Assembly: GCA_964368605.1 (NCBI GenBank)
Contig: CAYJBP010000073.1
Span: 1 to 12,690, forward strand
DNA length: 12,690 nucleotides
Direction: 5' to 3'
Origin: CAYJBP01 sp964368605
GTDB lineage: Bacteria > Bacillota > Dehalobacteriia > UBA4068
This document shows positions 1 to 6,999 of this stretch, one piece after another. The notes beneath the pieces were generated by a model. It was not told where the DNA came from. It was given only the letters and a program-made list of their open reading frames with translations, and searched no databases. The position numbers were made by a program, and so were the translations under genes. Every line of letters begins with the position of its first letter. The stretch's first letter is position 1.

Positions 1-963
1 GCCCGTAAACGCATTGCCCCTTATGTGCAAAGAACTCCGCTTTTGCGTTTGCCGGCTTTAGATGCTTATAGCGGTGTGCAAACTTATATCAAGCCCGAAT
101 GTTTTCAAAATACCGGCGCATTTAAGATTAGGGGCGCATTTAATCGTCTTTTGCAATTAACCGAGCAAGAAAAAGCAGCCGGGGTTATTGGTGCATCTTC
201 GGGCAATCATGGCTTAGGCTTAAGCACTGCCGCCAAGCACTTGGGGATTAGGGCAATTATTGTTATGCCCGAAAATGCCAGCGAAATTAAGTTAAATGGC
301 ATTAAAAAGGCCGGTGCCGAGGTAATGTTGCATGGCCTGCTTAGCAGCGAGCGCAATGAATTTATGCGTGATTTGGCAGCTAGGCAAAAACTAACAATTG
401 TTCATGCCTTTGAAGATCCGATAGTTTGTGCCGGCCAGGCCAGCGCTGCTATGGAGATGATGGAGGATTGCCCTGATTTGGACGCGGTAGTAGTGCAAGC
501 CGGCGGTGGCGGCCTTTTAAGTGCTTTTGCTACTGCTATTAAAAATACCAATCCTAAAATAAAGGTAATTGGCATTGAGCCGGCAGCCGCCCCTCGTTAT
601 GCCATCAGCCGTGCTAAAGGTAGCCCTCAAGCTATCGAAATCGATGCTACTATTGCCGATGGTACTCGTGGCAATGCGGCATCGCCTCATAATTTTCCGA
701 TTATCGAAAAATACGTAGACGAGCTTTATTCGGTAGACGATGATGCTTTAAAGGCGGCAATTTATGTATATGCTAAGCTGGGCAAATTATTGCCAGAGCC
801 TTCCGGTGCTTTGCCTTTGGCGGCGGCTATTGATGGCAAGCTTAAGCATTTGGCCGGTGCTAAGGTGGGCTTTTTAATTAGTGGCGGCAATGGCAATTTG
901 GGCGAGTATGATGGTTGGTTTAAAGAAGGCGAGGCCTATTTGCAGGCCAAAGGTCTTTTGTAG
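1..963 (+). CDS. Threonine/serine dehydratase-like PLP enzyme (5' end cut by window)
   Basis: Fold-type II PLP-dependent ammonia-lyase, probably converting L-threonine or L-serine to a 2-oxo acid plus ammonia in the cytosol. The frame is open from base 1, and the codons before the GTG at 25 (ARKRIAPYV) already match the family's N-terminus, so that GTG is not the start and the gene begins outside the window. Visible motifs: TGAFKIRGA, with the PLP-binding lysine at codon 124-126; SSGNHG, where most threonine dehydratases have SAGNHAQ; a glycine-rich PLP-phosphate loop AGGGGLLSA near 497-523; and SGGN close to the C-terminus. No ACT regulatory domain follows, so it resembles the short catabolic (TdcB-like) enzymes rather than feedback-controlled biosynthetic IlvA. 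The SSGNHG variant also occurs in related dehydratases with other hydroxy-amino-acid substrates, so the substrate is not certain. It ends with TAG; I see no terminator before the tRNA promoter. Confidence 0.88.
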   Translation, partial: ARKRIAPYVQRTPLLRLPALDAYSGVQTYIKPECFQNTGAFKIRGAFNRLLQLTEQEKAAGVIGASSGNHGLGLSTAAKHLGIRAIIVMPENASEIKLNGIKKAGAEVMLHGLLSSERNEFMRDLAARQKLTIVHAFEDPIVCAGQASAAMEMMEDCPDLDAVVVQAGGGGLLSAFATAIKNTNPKIKVIGIEPAAAPRYAISRAKGSPQAIEIDATIADGTRGNAASPHNFPIIEKYVDELYSVDDDALKAAIYVYAKLGKLLPEPSGALPLAAAIDGKLKHLAGAKVGFLISGGNGNLGEYDGWFKEGEAYLQAKGLL

Positions 964-1013
964 CTATAATTTTGTAATATTTTGAGGTTTTATAGATAAT
1001 TTGCAGAAATAAC

Positions 1014-1042
1014 TTGACCTATGGCCAAAAATTTTGTATAAT
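1014..1042 (+). promoter_or_regulatory. Consensus sigma-A promoter of the tRNA gene
   Basis: TTGACC at 1014-1019 (5 of 6 to TTGACA) and a perfect TATAAT at 1037-1042 are separated by exactly 17 bases. Transcription would start near 1049-1050, at the base of the leader hairpin. This is among the strongest promoters in the window, as expected for a stable RNA. Confidence 0.85.
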
Positions 1043-1049
1043 ATATTTT

Positions 1050-1095
1050 GTGACTATTGATCTGCTTAATTTAGGCAGCCGCAACCGGTAGTCAC
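1050..1095 (+). other. Structured 5' leader of the pre-tRNA
   Basis: Between the promoter and the mature tRNA the leader can fold into a two-part hairpin. The outer stem GTGACTA (1050-1056) pairs with TAGTCAC (1089-1095). The inner stem CTGCTTA (1062-1068) pairs with TAGGCAG (1072-1078) including one G-U pair, with a three-base loop. The outer stem ends three bases before the tRNA acceptor stem. It would have to be removed by RNase P; a stabilising or processing role is inference. Confidence 0.5.
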
Positions 1096-1098
1096 CTC

Positions 1099-1173
1099 GG
1101 GCCTATAGCTCAGCGGTAGAGCCCCCGGCTCATAACCGGTCGGTCCCTGGTTCGATCCCAGGTGGGCCCACCA
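1099..1173 (+). tRNA. tRNA with CAT anticodon (Ile2 favoured over elongator Met)
   Basis: A 75-base cloverleaf can be drawn by hand. The acceptor stem is GGGCCTA/TGGGCCC with one T-G pair, discriminator A and encoded CCA. The D stem is GCTC/GAGC with a short loop AGCGGTA that keeps GG. The anticodon loop is CTCATAA with CAT at 1131-1133. The T arm contains GGTTCGATCC. The loop context GGCTCATAACCG resembles Firmicutes tRNA-Ile2, in which C34 is changed to lysidine by TilS to read AUA, but an elongator tRNA-Met cannot be excluded by eye. The first anticodon-stem pair (C1124/T1140) is a mismatch. Initiator identity is unlikely because the first acceptor pair is a normal G-C and no GGG/CCC anticodon stem is present. 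Confidence 0.95.
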
Positions 1174-1203
1174 AAAAACATCCCTTTAGGGGATGTTTTT
1201 TTT
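1174..1203 (+). terminator. Rho-independent terminator of the tRNA unit
   Basis: The stem CATCCC (1179-1184) pairs with GGGATG (1190-1195), extended by flanking A and T runs, and is followed by eight T residues at 1196-1203. It begins directly after the CCA end, so the tRNA is a single-gene transcription unit. Confidence 0.85.
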
Positions 1204-1254
1204 GTTTTCTTTTGGGTTTTATTTGGGCTAGCCTAGGCTTAGGCAGGAAATTAG

Positions 1255-1283
1255 GCTTACTTTAACGAAATAATAAAGTTAGC
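1255..1283 (+). other. Inverted repeat just upstream of the lipoprotein ribosome site
   Basis: GCTTACTTTA (1255-1264) is complementary to TAAAGTTAGC (1274-1283) with one mismatch and a nine-base loop. It ends 11 bases before the AAAGGAG ribosome site, so it could be an operator or part of the 5' UTR. I found no convincing promoter between the tRNA terminator and this gene. Confidence 0.35.
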
Positions 1284-1309
1284 AATTTGATTTAAAGGAG
1301 AGTTTTATT

Positions 1310-2269
1310 TTGTCTAAAATATATTTATTATTGATAATTTTATCAATAGCAATTTTTAGTAGTGCTTGTCAGGCCTCCGATGCTCCTGTTAGTAGCGATG
1401 ATCTGCCTTCCGACGAGCAAATTGTCGCCGAGGAGGAGGCCGCCGCTTCTCGGGACGAAGCCGATGATGATGCTCCGCATATCCCCAGCATCACCCCGCC
1501 CGAACCGGAAAAACAGGATAATGACGACGATAATGCCGATAACTCCACCGATGACTCTGCCGAGCAGAATAATAACCTAGATGATATCCCCAGCCCCGAC
1601 GATTTAAGTGGCATCCCCAGCCCCAATACATACACTTTGTCCGGCGGCTATGGGCCTTATCCCGACCCCTTTATTGAGTATCCTAATGGCCATCTGCAAG
1701 AGCTTTTAAGCTTGCAAAGTGCCCATTTAGGCTATGAGCTTAGCCTGGAGCAATTGCAGCAGTTATTTTTAAGCGAGTATTGCCTAAATATCGAGGATGC
1801 CTATAAGCTTACAATTAATCAAAATTTATCCCCCAATTTGGGCGATGGCTTCCCCTTTATTGCCGTAGATACCGAGGAAAGCTATAACTCTGAATTAAAG
1901 ACCACAATTTATACCCTCTATTTTAGTAATCTGATTGTGGAATTGCGACAAGCCGATGGCTCTAATCAAGCGCAAATTTATTATTTGGAGAATACCGCAT
2001 CTACCGTACAAGGCTATTCGGTTGTTACAAATCGCGGCCTTAAGGTGGGGGATACCTCCGATACCTTGTTCGAACTCTATCCCGATGCCGGCCTAATTCA
2101 AGATAATGGCTATACCCAGATTTATCAGCATTGGCCAATGGTTTCCGGCCAATATGTGCAGGATAGTTATATGTATTTTCATGTAGAAAGTAATATGCTA
2201 ACCAAAATCGAAATAAATAATAGCTTAGGCCAAACCCCGCAGCCACGTATACCGCATCAAGGGGTATAG
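1310..2269 (+). CDS. Uncharacterised lipoprotein with acidic linker
   Basis: Predicted surface lipoprotein of 319 residues, function unknown. It starts at TTG, supported by AAAGGAG at 1294-1300 with a nine-base gap. Residues 1-20 form a lipoprotein signal peptide: a short charged start, a hydrophobic core (LLLIILSIAIF) and the lipobox SSAC, with Cys20 as the lipidated residue. Residues 21-110 are a low-complexity Asp/Glu/Pro-rich linker that contains a small internal duplication (IPSPDDLSGIPSPN). The folded part is about residues 111-319. It holds a segment GLKVGDTSDTLFELYP, a pattern seen in several Firmicutes lipoproteins of unknown role, where it marks a short helix-strand unit. The linker probably holds that domain away from the membrane. 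It is followed 34 bases later by a membrane protein gene on the same strand, so the two probably form an operon. Confidence 0.85.
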   Translation: MSKIYLLLIILSIAIFSSACQASDAPVSSDDLPSDEQIVAEEEAAASRDEADDDAPHIPSITPPEPEKQDNDDDNADNSTDDSAEQNNNLDDIPSPDDLSGIPSPNTYTLSGGYGPYPDPFIEYPNGHLQELLSLQSAHLGYELSLEQLQQLFLSEYCLNIEDAYKLTINQNLSPNLGDGFPFIAVDTEESYNSELKTTIYTLYFSNLIVELRQADGSNQAQIYYLENTASTVQGYSVVTNRGLKVGDTSDTLFELYPDAGLIQDNGYTQIYQHWPMVSGQYVQDSYMYFHVESNMLTKIEINNSLGQTPQPRIPHQGV

Positions 2270-2303
2270 CTGCAAGTATAATCCAGTATTAAAGGTTGAA
2301 TAT

Positions 2304-2960
2304 ATGAATAAAGAAAATTCCAATCCGCAACAAACTCCGGATTTTAATAGCGAAATACTTAATCGTAGCTGGGCAAACGATAGTCCTTTGCCGCCAATTG
2401 ACGATAAAATGGCTACTGCCGAATTGCCGCCGCTTAATTTAGGCCAAACCGCCGAATTGCCCTTTGAAAAGGATTGGCCGCAAAATGCTCAAAATCGGCA
2501 GCAATCACGGCAAAGATTGCCTCATAGCGAGCGCAATAATGAGCATCGCAGCAGGCGACGCCCGGTGGCTGCTAAGGCCAAAAGCCCTTATCGCAACTTG
2601 GCCTTGGTAATCGCCGGCTTATTTATCTATGCCCTGCTTATCGGTGTGGCCTCTTTTATTTTGGGTTCGGTAATCTATAATAATAATGCCGATGCTGCCG
2701 ATTATCAAACCGCCCCTCTAATCATCTTTATCGGGGCTGTTTTCCTATCATCTTTTATGATAACCCTTTTTTCCAGAGGTGGCACAATTTTTCCGTCCTT
2801 TGCCTTAGCTCTACTGATTTGCCTAAGCTCTATCCTCTTAAGCGGTGGCGTAGAACCATCTTTAGGCTCGCTTTTTCTTAAGTTTGGTTTAAGCATTTTG
2901 ATTGTGATTATTAGTTTTAGCGCTGCCAAGGCCTTTATTATTTTGCGTAAAAAAGCCTAG
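2304..2960 (+). CDS. Four-helix membrane protein with disordered N-terminal tail
   Basis: 218 residues, function unknown. The ATG has AAAGG at 2291-2295 with an eight-base gap. Residues 1-95 are hydrophilic and rich in Asn, Gln, Pro and Arg, ending in a basic stretch (RSRRRPVAAKAKSPYR) that should lie on the cytoplasmic side next to the first helix. Four hydrophobic segments follow at about 97-121, 137-158, 162-181 and 187-209, and the chain ends in a basic RKKA tail. The four-helix core is somewhat like the small TIGR04086/YrzE-type membrane proteins of Firmicutes, but this is weak pattern resemblance only. Its position right after the lipoprotein gene suggests co-transcription, possibly a membrane partner. 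No catalytic or transport motif is visible. Confidence 0.8.
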   Translation: MNKENSNPQQTPDFNSEILNRSWANDSPLPPIDDKMATAELPPLNLGQTAELPFEKDWPQNAQNRQQSRQRLPHSERNNEHRSRRRPVAAKAKSPYRNLALVIAGLFIYALLIGVASFILGSVIYNNNADAADYQTAPLIIFIGAVFLSSFMITLFSRGGTIFPSFALALLICLSSILLSGGVEPSLGSLFLKFGLSILIVIISFSAAKAFIILRKKA

Positions 2961-3306
2961 CTCTAAAGGCCTAATTGCCAAAAATCAGCTTGTTTTTAGC
3001 AGATATATTATTTGCAAAGGGGCTGCGCAAATTAAAAATATTTACAATAGCTCCTTTAAATTTTCTTAAAACAAATATTGATAATTGGTCGCATAATAGC
3101 AGACGAAAACAAAAACCCCATGTTTTGATACGCAAAAAAAAATATCTTAGCGGATGGCGCTTTAGTATGCTTGCTGGCTAAAATCTGAAAAAATAAAATT
3201 TTTTGTAAATTTATGTAGCTATTTTGCCACTTTTAGATTATAATTATAGTAGGAGCTTGTTTTATCCTAGGCTCTTGTCGGCATTTTTTGGGGTTTACTG
3301 ATAGGA
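2961..3306. other. Intergenic stretch without a convincing gene
   Basis: About 345 AT-rich bases. A 68-codon frame from TTG 2975 has no family-like features and I do not call it. ATTTGC (3010-3015) and GCAAAT (3027-3032) form a short inverted repeat. AGGCCTTTA (2929-2937, inside the preceding gene) is complementary to TAAAGGCCT (2964-2972) but no T-run follows, so it is not a clear terminator. A weak promoter for the next gene may be TTGCCA (3224-3229) and TATAGT (3245-3250), with a short 15-base spacer. Confidence 0.4.
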
Positions 3307-5265
3307 GTGATTTTTATTGCCTATAATTTAGCTGCCGAATATGGGGCTTTGCTGATTTTAACTGTGGCCATTATTGGCTTGCTTTTAGATAGTAGCATTG
3401 TATCTACCAGGTATAAAGGCCTTAAGTGGATGTATATTGCCACCTATATTAGCATCCTGGTAACCCTTGCTGCCATTATTTCTTTAGATTATTATGATGG
3501 CGGCTATTCGCTTAAACTGGTTGACTTTTTGCGGCATGCCTTTTTTATCACTTCGCCGCTTTTGGCCTTGCTTTATCTTTTTTATGTGATGAGCATCGTT
3601 TATAATAAGATGTCTTTAAGCGAGATTATTTCTAAAAATTTTAAGATGAGTATTCCTTATTTGCTTTATATGGCTTTTATTGGTACAAACCCTCTGCACC
3701 GCCTTATTTTTAGTATTTCCGATCAGGGCGAGTATCTTAAGGGGCCTTTAAGCCAGGTTAGCTACTATATCGCTTTTATTTACTTTGCAATGTTGGTCTA
3801 CTTTACCTTTAAGCATCGTTTTACGCCACAACGTAATATCTTAATGATTATTTGTGCTAACTTTTTGCTATCGGTTATCGTCTTTAGTATGCAGATAATT
3901 TTCCCCTTGGTGCAGCTATCGGGTTTATCTTGCGTATCGGGATTATTGGTTGTGCATTTGTATATTTTAAGCGTTTCGCGCCTGTCCGATCCTTTAACCG
4001 AGCTTAATAATCGGCAAAAGCTAACCGCCGATTTGGTTAAACTTTGCGAAAGCAAAACCCCTTTTTCGATGGCTGTTTTTAGCCTGCGTAATTTTAAAAG
4101 CATTAATGAGCGCTTAGGCCTGGAGTTTGGCGATCAACTTTTATTCGATTTAGGGATAAGGCTTAGAAGCATTTTGCCTTCTAAATATATTTATCGCTAT
4201 GGTGGCGACGAATTTGCCTACCTTAAAATTACTAGTGATAATAGCTTTAATCAGCTTTTACATAATGTAACCGGTTTGATTTGCAAACCTTTTAGCAGCG
4301 GCGAAAACTCGCTTAGCCTGGATATTATTTATGCACGCATCGATTATCCCGAGTTTGGCCAAAATGTAAAAGAGATTATCTCGGCCATGGATTATTCTAT
4401 CTCCTCTATTAAAAAGAATATTGGCGAGACTAATTTTTTCTATGATCCTAGTATTTGCGATCAGATGAAACGGCGCAATTATATTATCGACCGCTTAAAG
4501 CAGGCAATAGCCGAGGATGGTTTCGAGGTTCATTATCAGCCTATTTATGCTACTGATATTGATAATTTTCCGCTGGCCGAGGGCTTAATTCGACTTAAAA
4601 AGTCCGATTTGCCGCCTTTGTCGCCGGGTGAATTTATTCCAATTGCCGAGGAAAGCGGCTTGGTTAGCAAGCTTACTTTTATCGTTTTGGAAAAGCTATG
4701 TCAGGATTATCGCTATCTGATGGATTTATATCCAAATCAGCTACCTTTAGAATCGATATCGCTAAACTTCCCTTATGTTCACTTTTTAAAATCAAGCACT
4801 ACGCAGGAGGTTTGCGAGATTGTTGATCGCTATCAAATCCCACATAGCATGATTAAAATGGAGCTTACCGAGCGTACTTTGGTTTCCGATACACAGGCTA
4901 CCCGCAATATTATGGATGAGCTGATTAAGCAGGGTTTTGAGTTCGAGCTTGATGATTTTGGGGTAGAGTATTCTAATTTAAGCCTCTTTTTTAATATCCC
5001 GGTGGAGATTATTAAATTCGACCGTAGCCTGGTTTATGCGGCTACTTCTACGCAGGATCGGCGCATTTTCTTCGATCATTTATTGCAGGCGATTAAGGCC
5101 ATGGATATTAAGGTTGTAATGGAGGGCGTAGAGGGCGAGGAGCTTTTGCAGTATTTGATTAGGTCCGGCTGCGATTATATTCAGGGTTATGCTTTTTCTA
5201 AGCCTTTGCCCCGTGATGAATTTGGCAAGTATTTGATTGATTTTCAGCAACAGAAGGCTAAATAA
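3307..5265 (+). CDS. Membrane GGDEF-EAL protein, probable c-di-GMP phosphodiesterase
   Basis: Likely turns over cyclic di-GMP at the membrane. Residues 1-225 carry about seven hydrophobic segments, a putative sensor region. The GGDEF domain spans about 228-385. It keeps the signature GGDEF at 299-303, but the usual first metal-binding Asp of the FxDxDxFK segment is Ser259 (FSLRNFKSINE), so cyclase activity is doubtful; it may bind GTP as a regulatory site. The EAL domain spans about 390-645 and its catalytic set is present: EGL 425-427 (Ala replaced by Gly, Glu kept), Asn487, LTE 520-522, DDFG 549-552, Lys570, EGVE 606-609 and QGY 626-628. Hydrolysis of c-di-GMP is therefore the expected activity. 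The start is uncertain: the GTG at 3307 overlaps the AGGAG at 3303-3307, whereas an in-frame ATT at 3316 sits at normal spacing. It has its own terminator downstream. Confidence 0.9.
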   Translation: MIFIAYNLAAEYGALLILTVAIIGLLLDSSIVSTRYKGLKWMYIATYISILVTLAAIISLDYYDGGYSLKLVDFLRHAFFITSPLLALLYLFYVMSIVYNKMSLSEIISKNFKMSIPYLLYMAFIGTNPLHRLIFSISDQGEYLKGPLSQVSYYIAFIYFAMLVYFTFKHRFTPQRNILMIICANFLLSVIVFSMQIIFPLVQLSGLSCVSGLLVVHLYILSVSRLSDPLTELNNRQKLTADLVKLCESKTPFSMAVFSLRNFKSINERLGLEFGDQLLFDLGIRLRSILPSKYIYRYGGDEFAYLKITSDNSFNQLLHNVTGLICKPFSSGENSLSLDIIYARIDYPEFGQNVKEIISAMDYSISSIKKNIGETNFFYDPSICDQMKRRNYIIDRLKQAIAEDGFEVHYQPIYATDIDNFPLAEGLIRLKKSDLPPLSPGEFIPIAEESGLVSKLTFIVLEKLCQDYRYLMDLYPNQLPLESISLNFPYVHFLKSSTTQEVCEIVDRYQIPHSMIKMELTERTLVSDTQATRNIMDELIKQGFEFELDDFGVEYSNLSLFFNIPVEIIKFDRSLVYAATSTQDRRIFFDHLLQAIKAMDIKVVMEGVEGEELLQYLIRSGCDYIQGYAFSKPLPRDEFGKYLIDFQQQKAK

Positions 5266-5283
5266 ATTTTTTAAAAATGGATA

Positions 5284-5331
5284 AAAAAAGGGCTGTCGCA
5301 ATTAGAAAAACATTTGCGACAGCCCTTTTTT
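5284..5331 (+). terminator. Strong terminator after the GGDEF-EAL gene
   Basis: GGGCTGTCGCAA (5290-5301) is perfectly complementary to TTGCGACAGCCC (5314-5325), with a 12-base loop, an A-run on the left and T6 on the right. The stem works in both directions because of the flanking A and T runs. Confidence 0.9.
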
Positions 5332-5388
5332 AGTTTTTAACTGATTTATTTATGCAAAATATGCTATATTGGTTGTTTTTTTACAATA

Positions 5389-5429
5389 TTGACCAAAAAA
5401 TTGCATGTTGTCTAGATAATTGATGCAAT
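5389..5429 (+). promoter_or_regulatory. Candidate promoter overlapped by an ATTGCAT/ATGCAAT inverted repeat
   Basis: TTGACC (5389-5394) could pair as -35 with TAGATA (5413-5418, 18-base spacer) or GATAAT (5415-5420, 20-base spacer). ATTGCAT (5400-5406) lies just after the -35 and its complement ATGCAAT (5423-5429) lies just after the -10. This layout fits a repressor operator. The -10 is weak, so the call is tentative. Confidence 0.35.
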
Positions 5430-5504
5430 ATGAAATTTATATATAATAATGACATATTATATGCTAACCTGCCTTAATTTGCGCAATGTTTAGTAATAAA
5501 CAAT

Positions 5505-5526
5505 AGCAAAAAATGCATATTTTGCT
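5505..5526. repeat. 22-base near-perfect palindrome
   Basis: Arms AGCAAAA (5505-5511) and TTTTGCT (5520-5526) flank a central ATGCAT (5513-5518). Only the pair 5512/5519 breaks the symmetry. The size and symmetry fit a dimeric DNA-binding protein site; no regulator gene is in the window. Confidence 0.45.
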
Positions 5527-5624
5527 CATTTGCTTTTGAATGTAACAAAAAATACATGTTTTTAGCGCTAAGATTTGCAAAAGTTGCAAAAAGTCCATAA
5601 ATTTGTAAGAATAGTGCTGGATTT

Positions 5625-5748
5625 TATCATGGTTTTATGATATAGTTATTAAGCTATTGATTTGCCAGCCCTTTAGAGGGTAGCAAATTAGGGCAATCGG
5701 ATTTGATGTCAAAATAGTTTCGTCGGGATATTATAGGTATTCTGGCGA
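5625..5748 (+). promoter_or_regulatory. Three successive hairpins in the presumed dctP leader
   Basis: Hairpin 1: TATCAT (5625-5630) with ATGATA (5637-5642). Hairpin 2: ATTTGC (5660-5665) with GCAAAT (5683-5688), enclosing CCCT/AGGG with a four-base loop. Hairpin 3: 11 continuous pairs including G-U pairs, 5720-5730 with 5738-5748, loop TTATAGG. None has a T-run, so they are not terminators. A cis-acting leader element is possible; I recognise no known riboswitch class. Confidence 0.35.
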
Positions 5749-5873
5749 TTAAACACATCAATTCTCTAAAGCGGTATAACAAATGTTTATTATCATCATT
5801 TATTTATATTAATATCGGTTTGGGGTGGATGTGCTAAAAATGCCGCAAGGCAAATTATAGGAGGGGTTTTTTT

Positions 5874-6929
5874 ATGACCAGAATCACAAAGTTATTGTCC
5901 CTAGGTTTAGCTGCTGTATTAGCTGTTGGTGTATTAGCCGGCTGCGGCGGTGGCGAGGAAGCAGGCACAGAAGGCGGCGCAGCCGCAACTGTCGAAAATC
6001 CGTTAGAAGTAAAGATTGCAACCACAATTTCGGGCGAAACCAGCCCTGCTTTGCAAGCTTTAGCCAAGTTTGAAACAGATGTTGAAGCCGCATCGGAAGG
6101 TCGCATCGACATTATCATTTTCCAAGGTGGGCAATTAGGTACCGAATCCGAGGCTGTCGACCAAGCCCGTAATGGCGATATTCAAATGACCACCATCAAC
6201 CCTTTAAGCCTTAGCTCTAATATTACGCAGCTTGCTACAATCGAGCAGTATTTCCTCTTCGAGAGCGATGAGCATGCTTTGGCCTTCTTAGCAGGCGATC
6301 GTGGCCAGGAATTATTAAGCAGCTTTAATCAAATGGGCTTACAAGGTGTTGCCTATTTCCCCTTAGGTTTCCGTAATTTAACCAATAGCAAAGGGCCGAT
6401 CGAAACTATGGATGACTTAAACGGTCTAAAAATCCGCGGTTATAATCCGGTGCAAATTGCTGTTTGGGAATCGGTAGGTGCCAGCCTTTCTTCCGTTACC
6501 TGGAATGAATTATTTACCGCTATGCAACAAAAGTTGATTGATGGCCAAGAAGGCGCCTTAACCTCTTTCTCCGAGAGCAAGTTTTATGAAGTTCAAGATT
6601 ATTTCACCTTTACCCGTCATACCTTCTCTACCGATATCTTGCTTGCAAATCAAACTTGGTTAGAGGGCTTACATGCCGATGATCGTGCTATTATCGAAAC
6701 TGCTTTAGCCGATGCCGAGGCTTTCCAACAACAAGAAATGTTAGATCAAAATGCTGCTTTAGTTGCTGAATTAACCGAACTCGGCACCAATTTTGCCGAA
6801 GTACCGGCCGATTTATTAGAAGAGATGAGAGCTACCATGATGCCTGTTACCGAGGCCAGCATTGTAGAGCTTGCCGGCCAAGAAGAGTATGATGCAACCA
6901 TGGCTGCTGCCGAGGCTGCCAAACAATAA
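5874..6929 (+). CDS. dctP: TRAP transporter substrate-binding lipoprotein DctP
   Basis: Extracytoplasmic solute receptor of a tripartite ATP-independent periplasmic (TRAP) transporter; it captures a small, usually carboxylated, solute and hands it to the membrane subunits. The ATG follows AGGAGG (5859-5864) at nine bases. Residues 1-24 are a lipoprotein signal peptide with lipobox LAGC (Cys24), as expected for a binding protein tethered in a cell without a periplasm. A Gly/Glu/Ala-rich linker leads into the DctP domain at about residue 42. Family motifs are present: GGQLGTESEAVDQARNGDIQM, FPLGFRNLTN, and GLKIR with Arg188, the position that normally makes the salt bridge to the substrate carboxylate; then TWNELFTAMQQKLIDGQE. 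The 351-residue length is normal. It is the first gene of dctP-dctQ-dctM and is followed by a hairpin that may raise its expression over the permease genes. The substrate cannot be read from sequence. Confidence 0.95.
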   Translation: MTRITKLLSLGLAAVLAVGVLAGCGGGEEAGTEGGAAATVENPLEVKIATTISGETSPALQALAKFETDVEAASEGRIDIIIFQGGQLGTESEAVDQARNGDIQMTTINPLSLSSNITQLATIEQYFLFESDEHALAFLAGDRGQELLSSFNQMGLQGVAYFPLGFRNLTNSKGPIETMDDLNGLKIRGYNPVQIAVWESVGASLSSVTWNELFTAMQQKLIDGQEGALTSFSESKFYEVQDYFTFTRHTFSTDILLANQTWLEGLHADDRAIIETALADAEAFQQQEMLDQNAALVAELTELGTNFAEVPADLLEEMRATMMPVTEASIVELAGQEEYDATMAAAEAAKQ

Positions 6930-6942
6930 TCAAGCTACTTAA

Positions 6943-6984
6943 AATATTGCCGCTACCTAAAGTGGCGGCAATATTGCATTTTTT
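6943..6984 (+). terminator. Intra-operon hairpin between dctP and dctQ
   Basis: A 14-pair stem (6943-6956 with 6962-6975, one T-G pair, five-base loop CTAAA) is followed by GCA and T6 (6979-6984). The dctQ ribosome site begins right after. It probably acts as a partial terminator or 3'-end stabiliser, giving more binding protein than permease; the split T-run suggests leaky termination. Confidence 0.7.
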
Positions 6985-6999
6985 AGCGGAGGTGTTTGG

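Larger units (their letters stand above)
5332..5873. other. Long non-coding region upstream of the TRAP operon
   Basis: About 540 AT-rich bases with no credible reading frame on either strand. It is dense in TGCAAAA/TTTTGCA-type words and inverted repeats (listed separately). A second candidate promoter is TTGCAA (5584-5589) and AAGAAT (5607-5612) with 17 bases between them. TTTGATGTCAAA (5702-5713) is a 12-base palindrome that could be a repressor site. The region is long for a simple promoter, so a long regulated leader is possible. Confidence 0.5.

Noticed and set aside
25..963. Start of the dehydratase at GTG 25
   Set aside because: The frame is open upstream to base 1 and the upstream residues match the family N-terminus, so the gene is truncated by the window.
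1362..1635. Frames on both strands overlapping the lipoprotein linker
   Set aside because: They arise from the compositionally biased acidic linker; the lipoprotein frame has the signal peptide and ribosome site.
2975..3181. 68-codon frame on the + strand from TTG
   Set aside because: Lys/Leu-rich sequence from AT-rich DNA with no domain, signal or conserved look, and only a poor ribosome site.
3240..3306. c-di-GMP riboswitch before the GGDEF-EAL gene
   Set aside because: I looked for the conserved class I elements and did not find them; only short complementary words are present.
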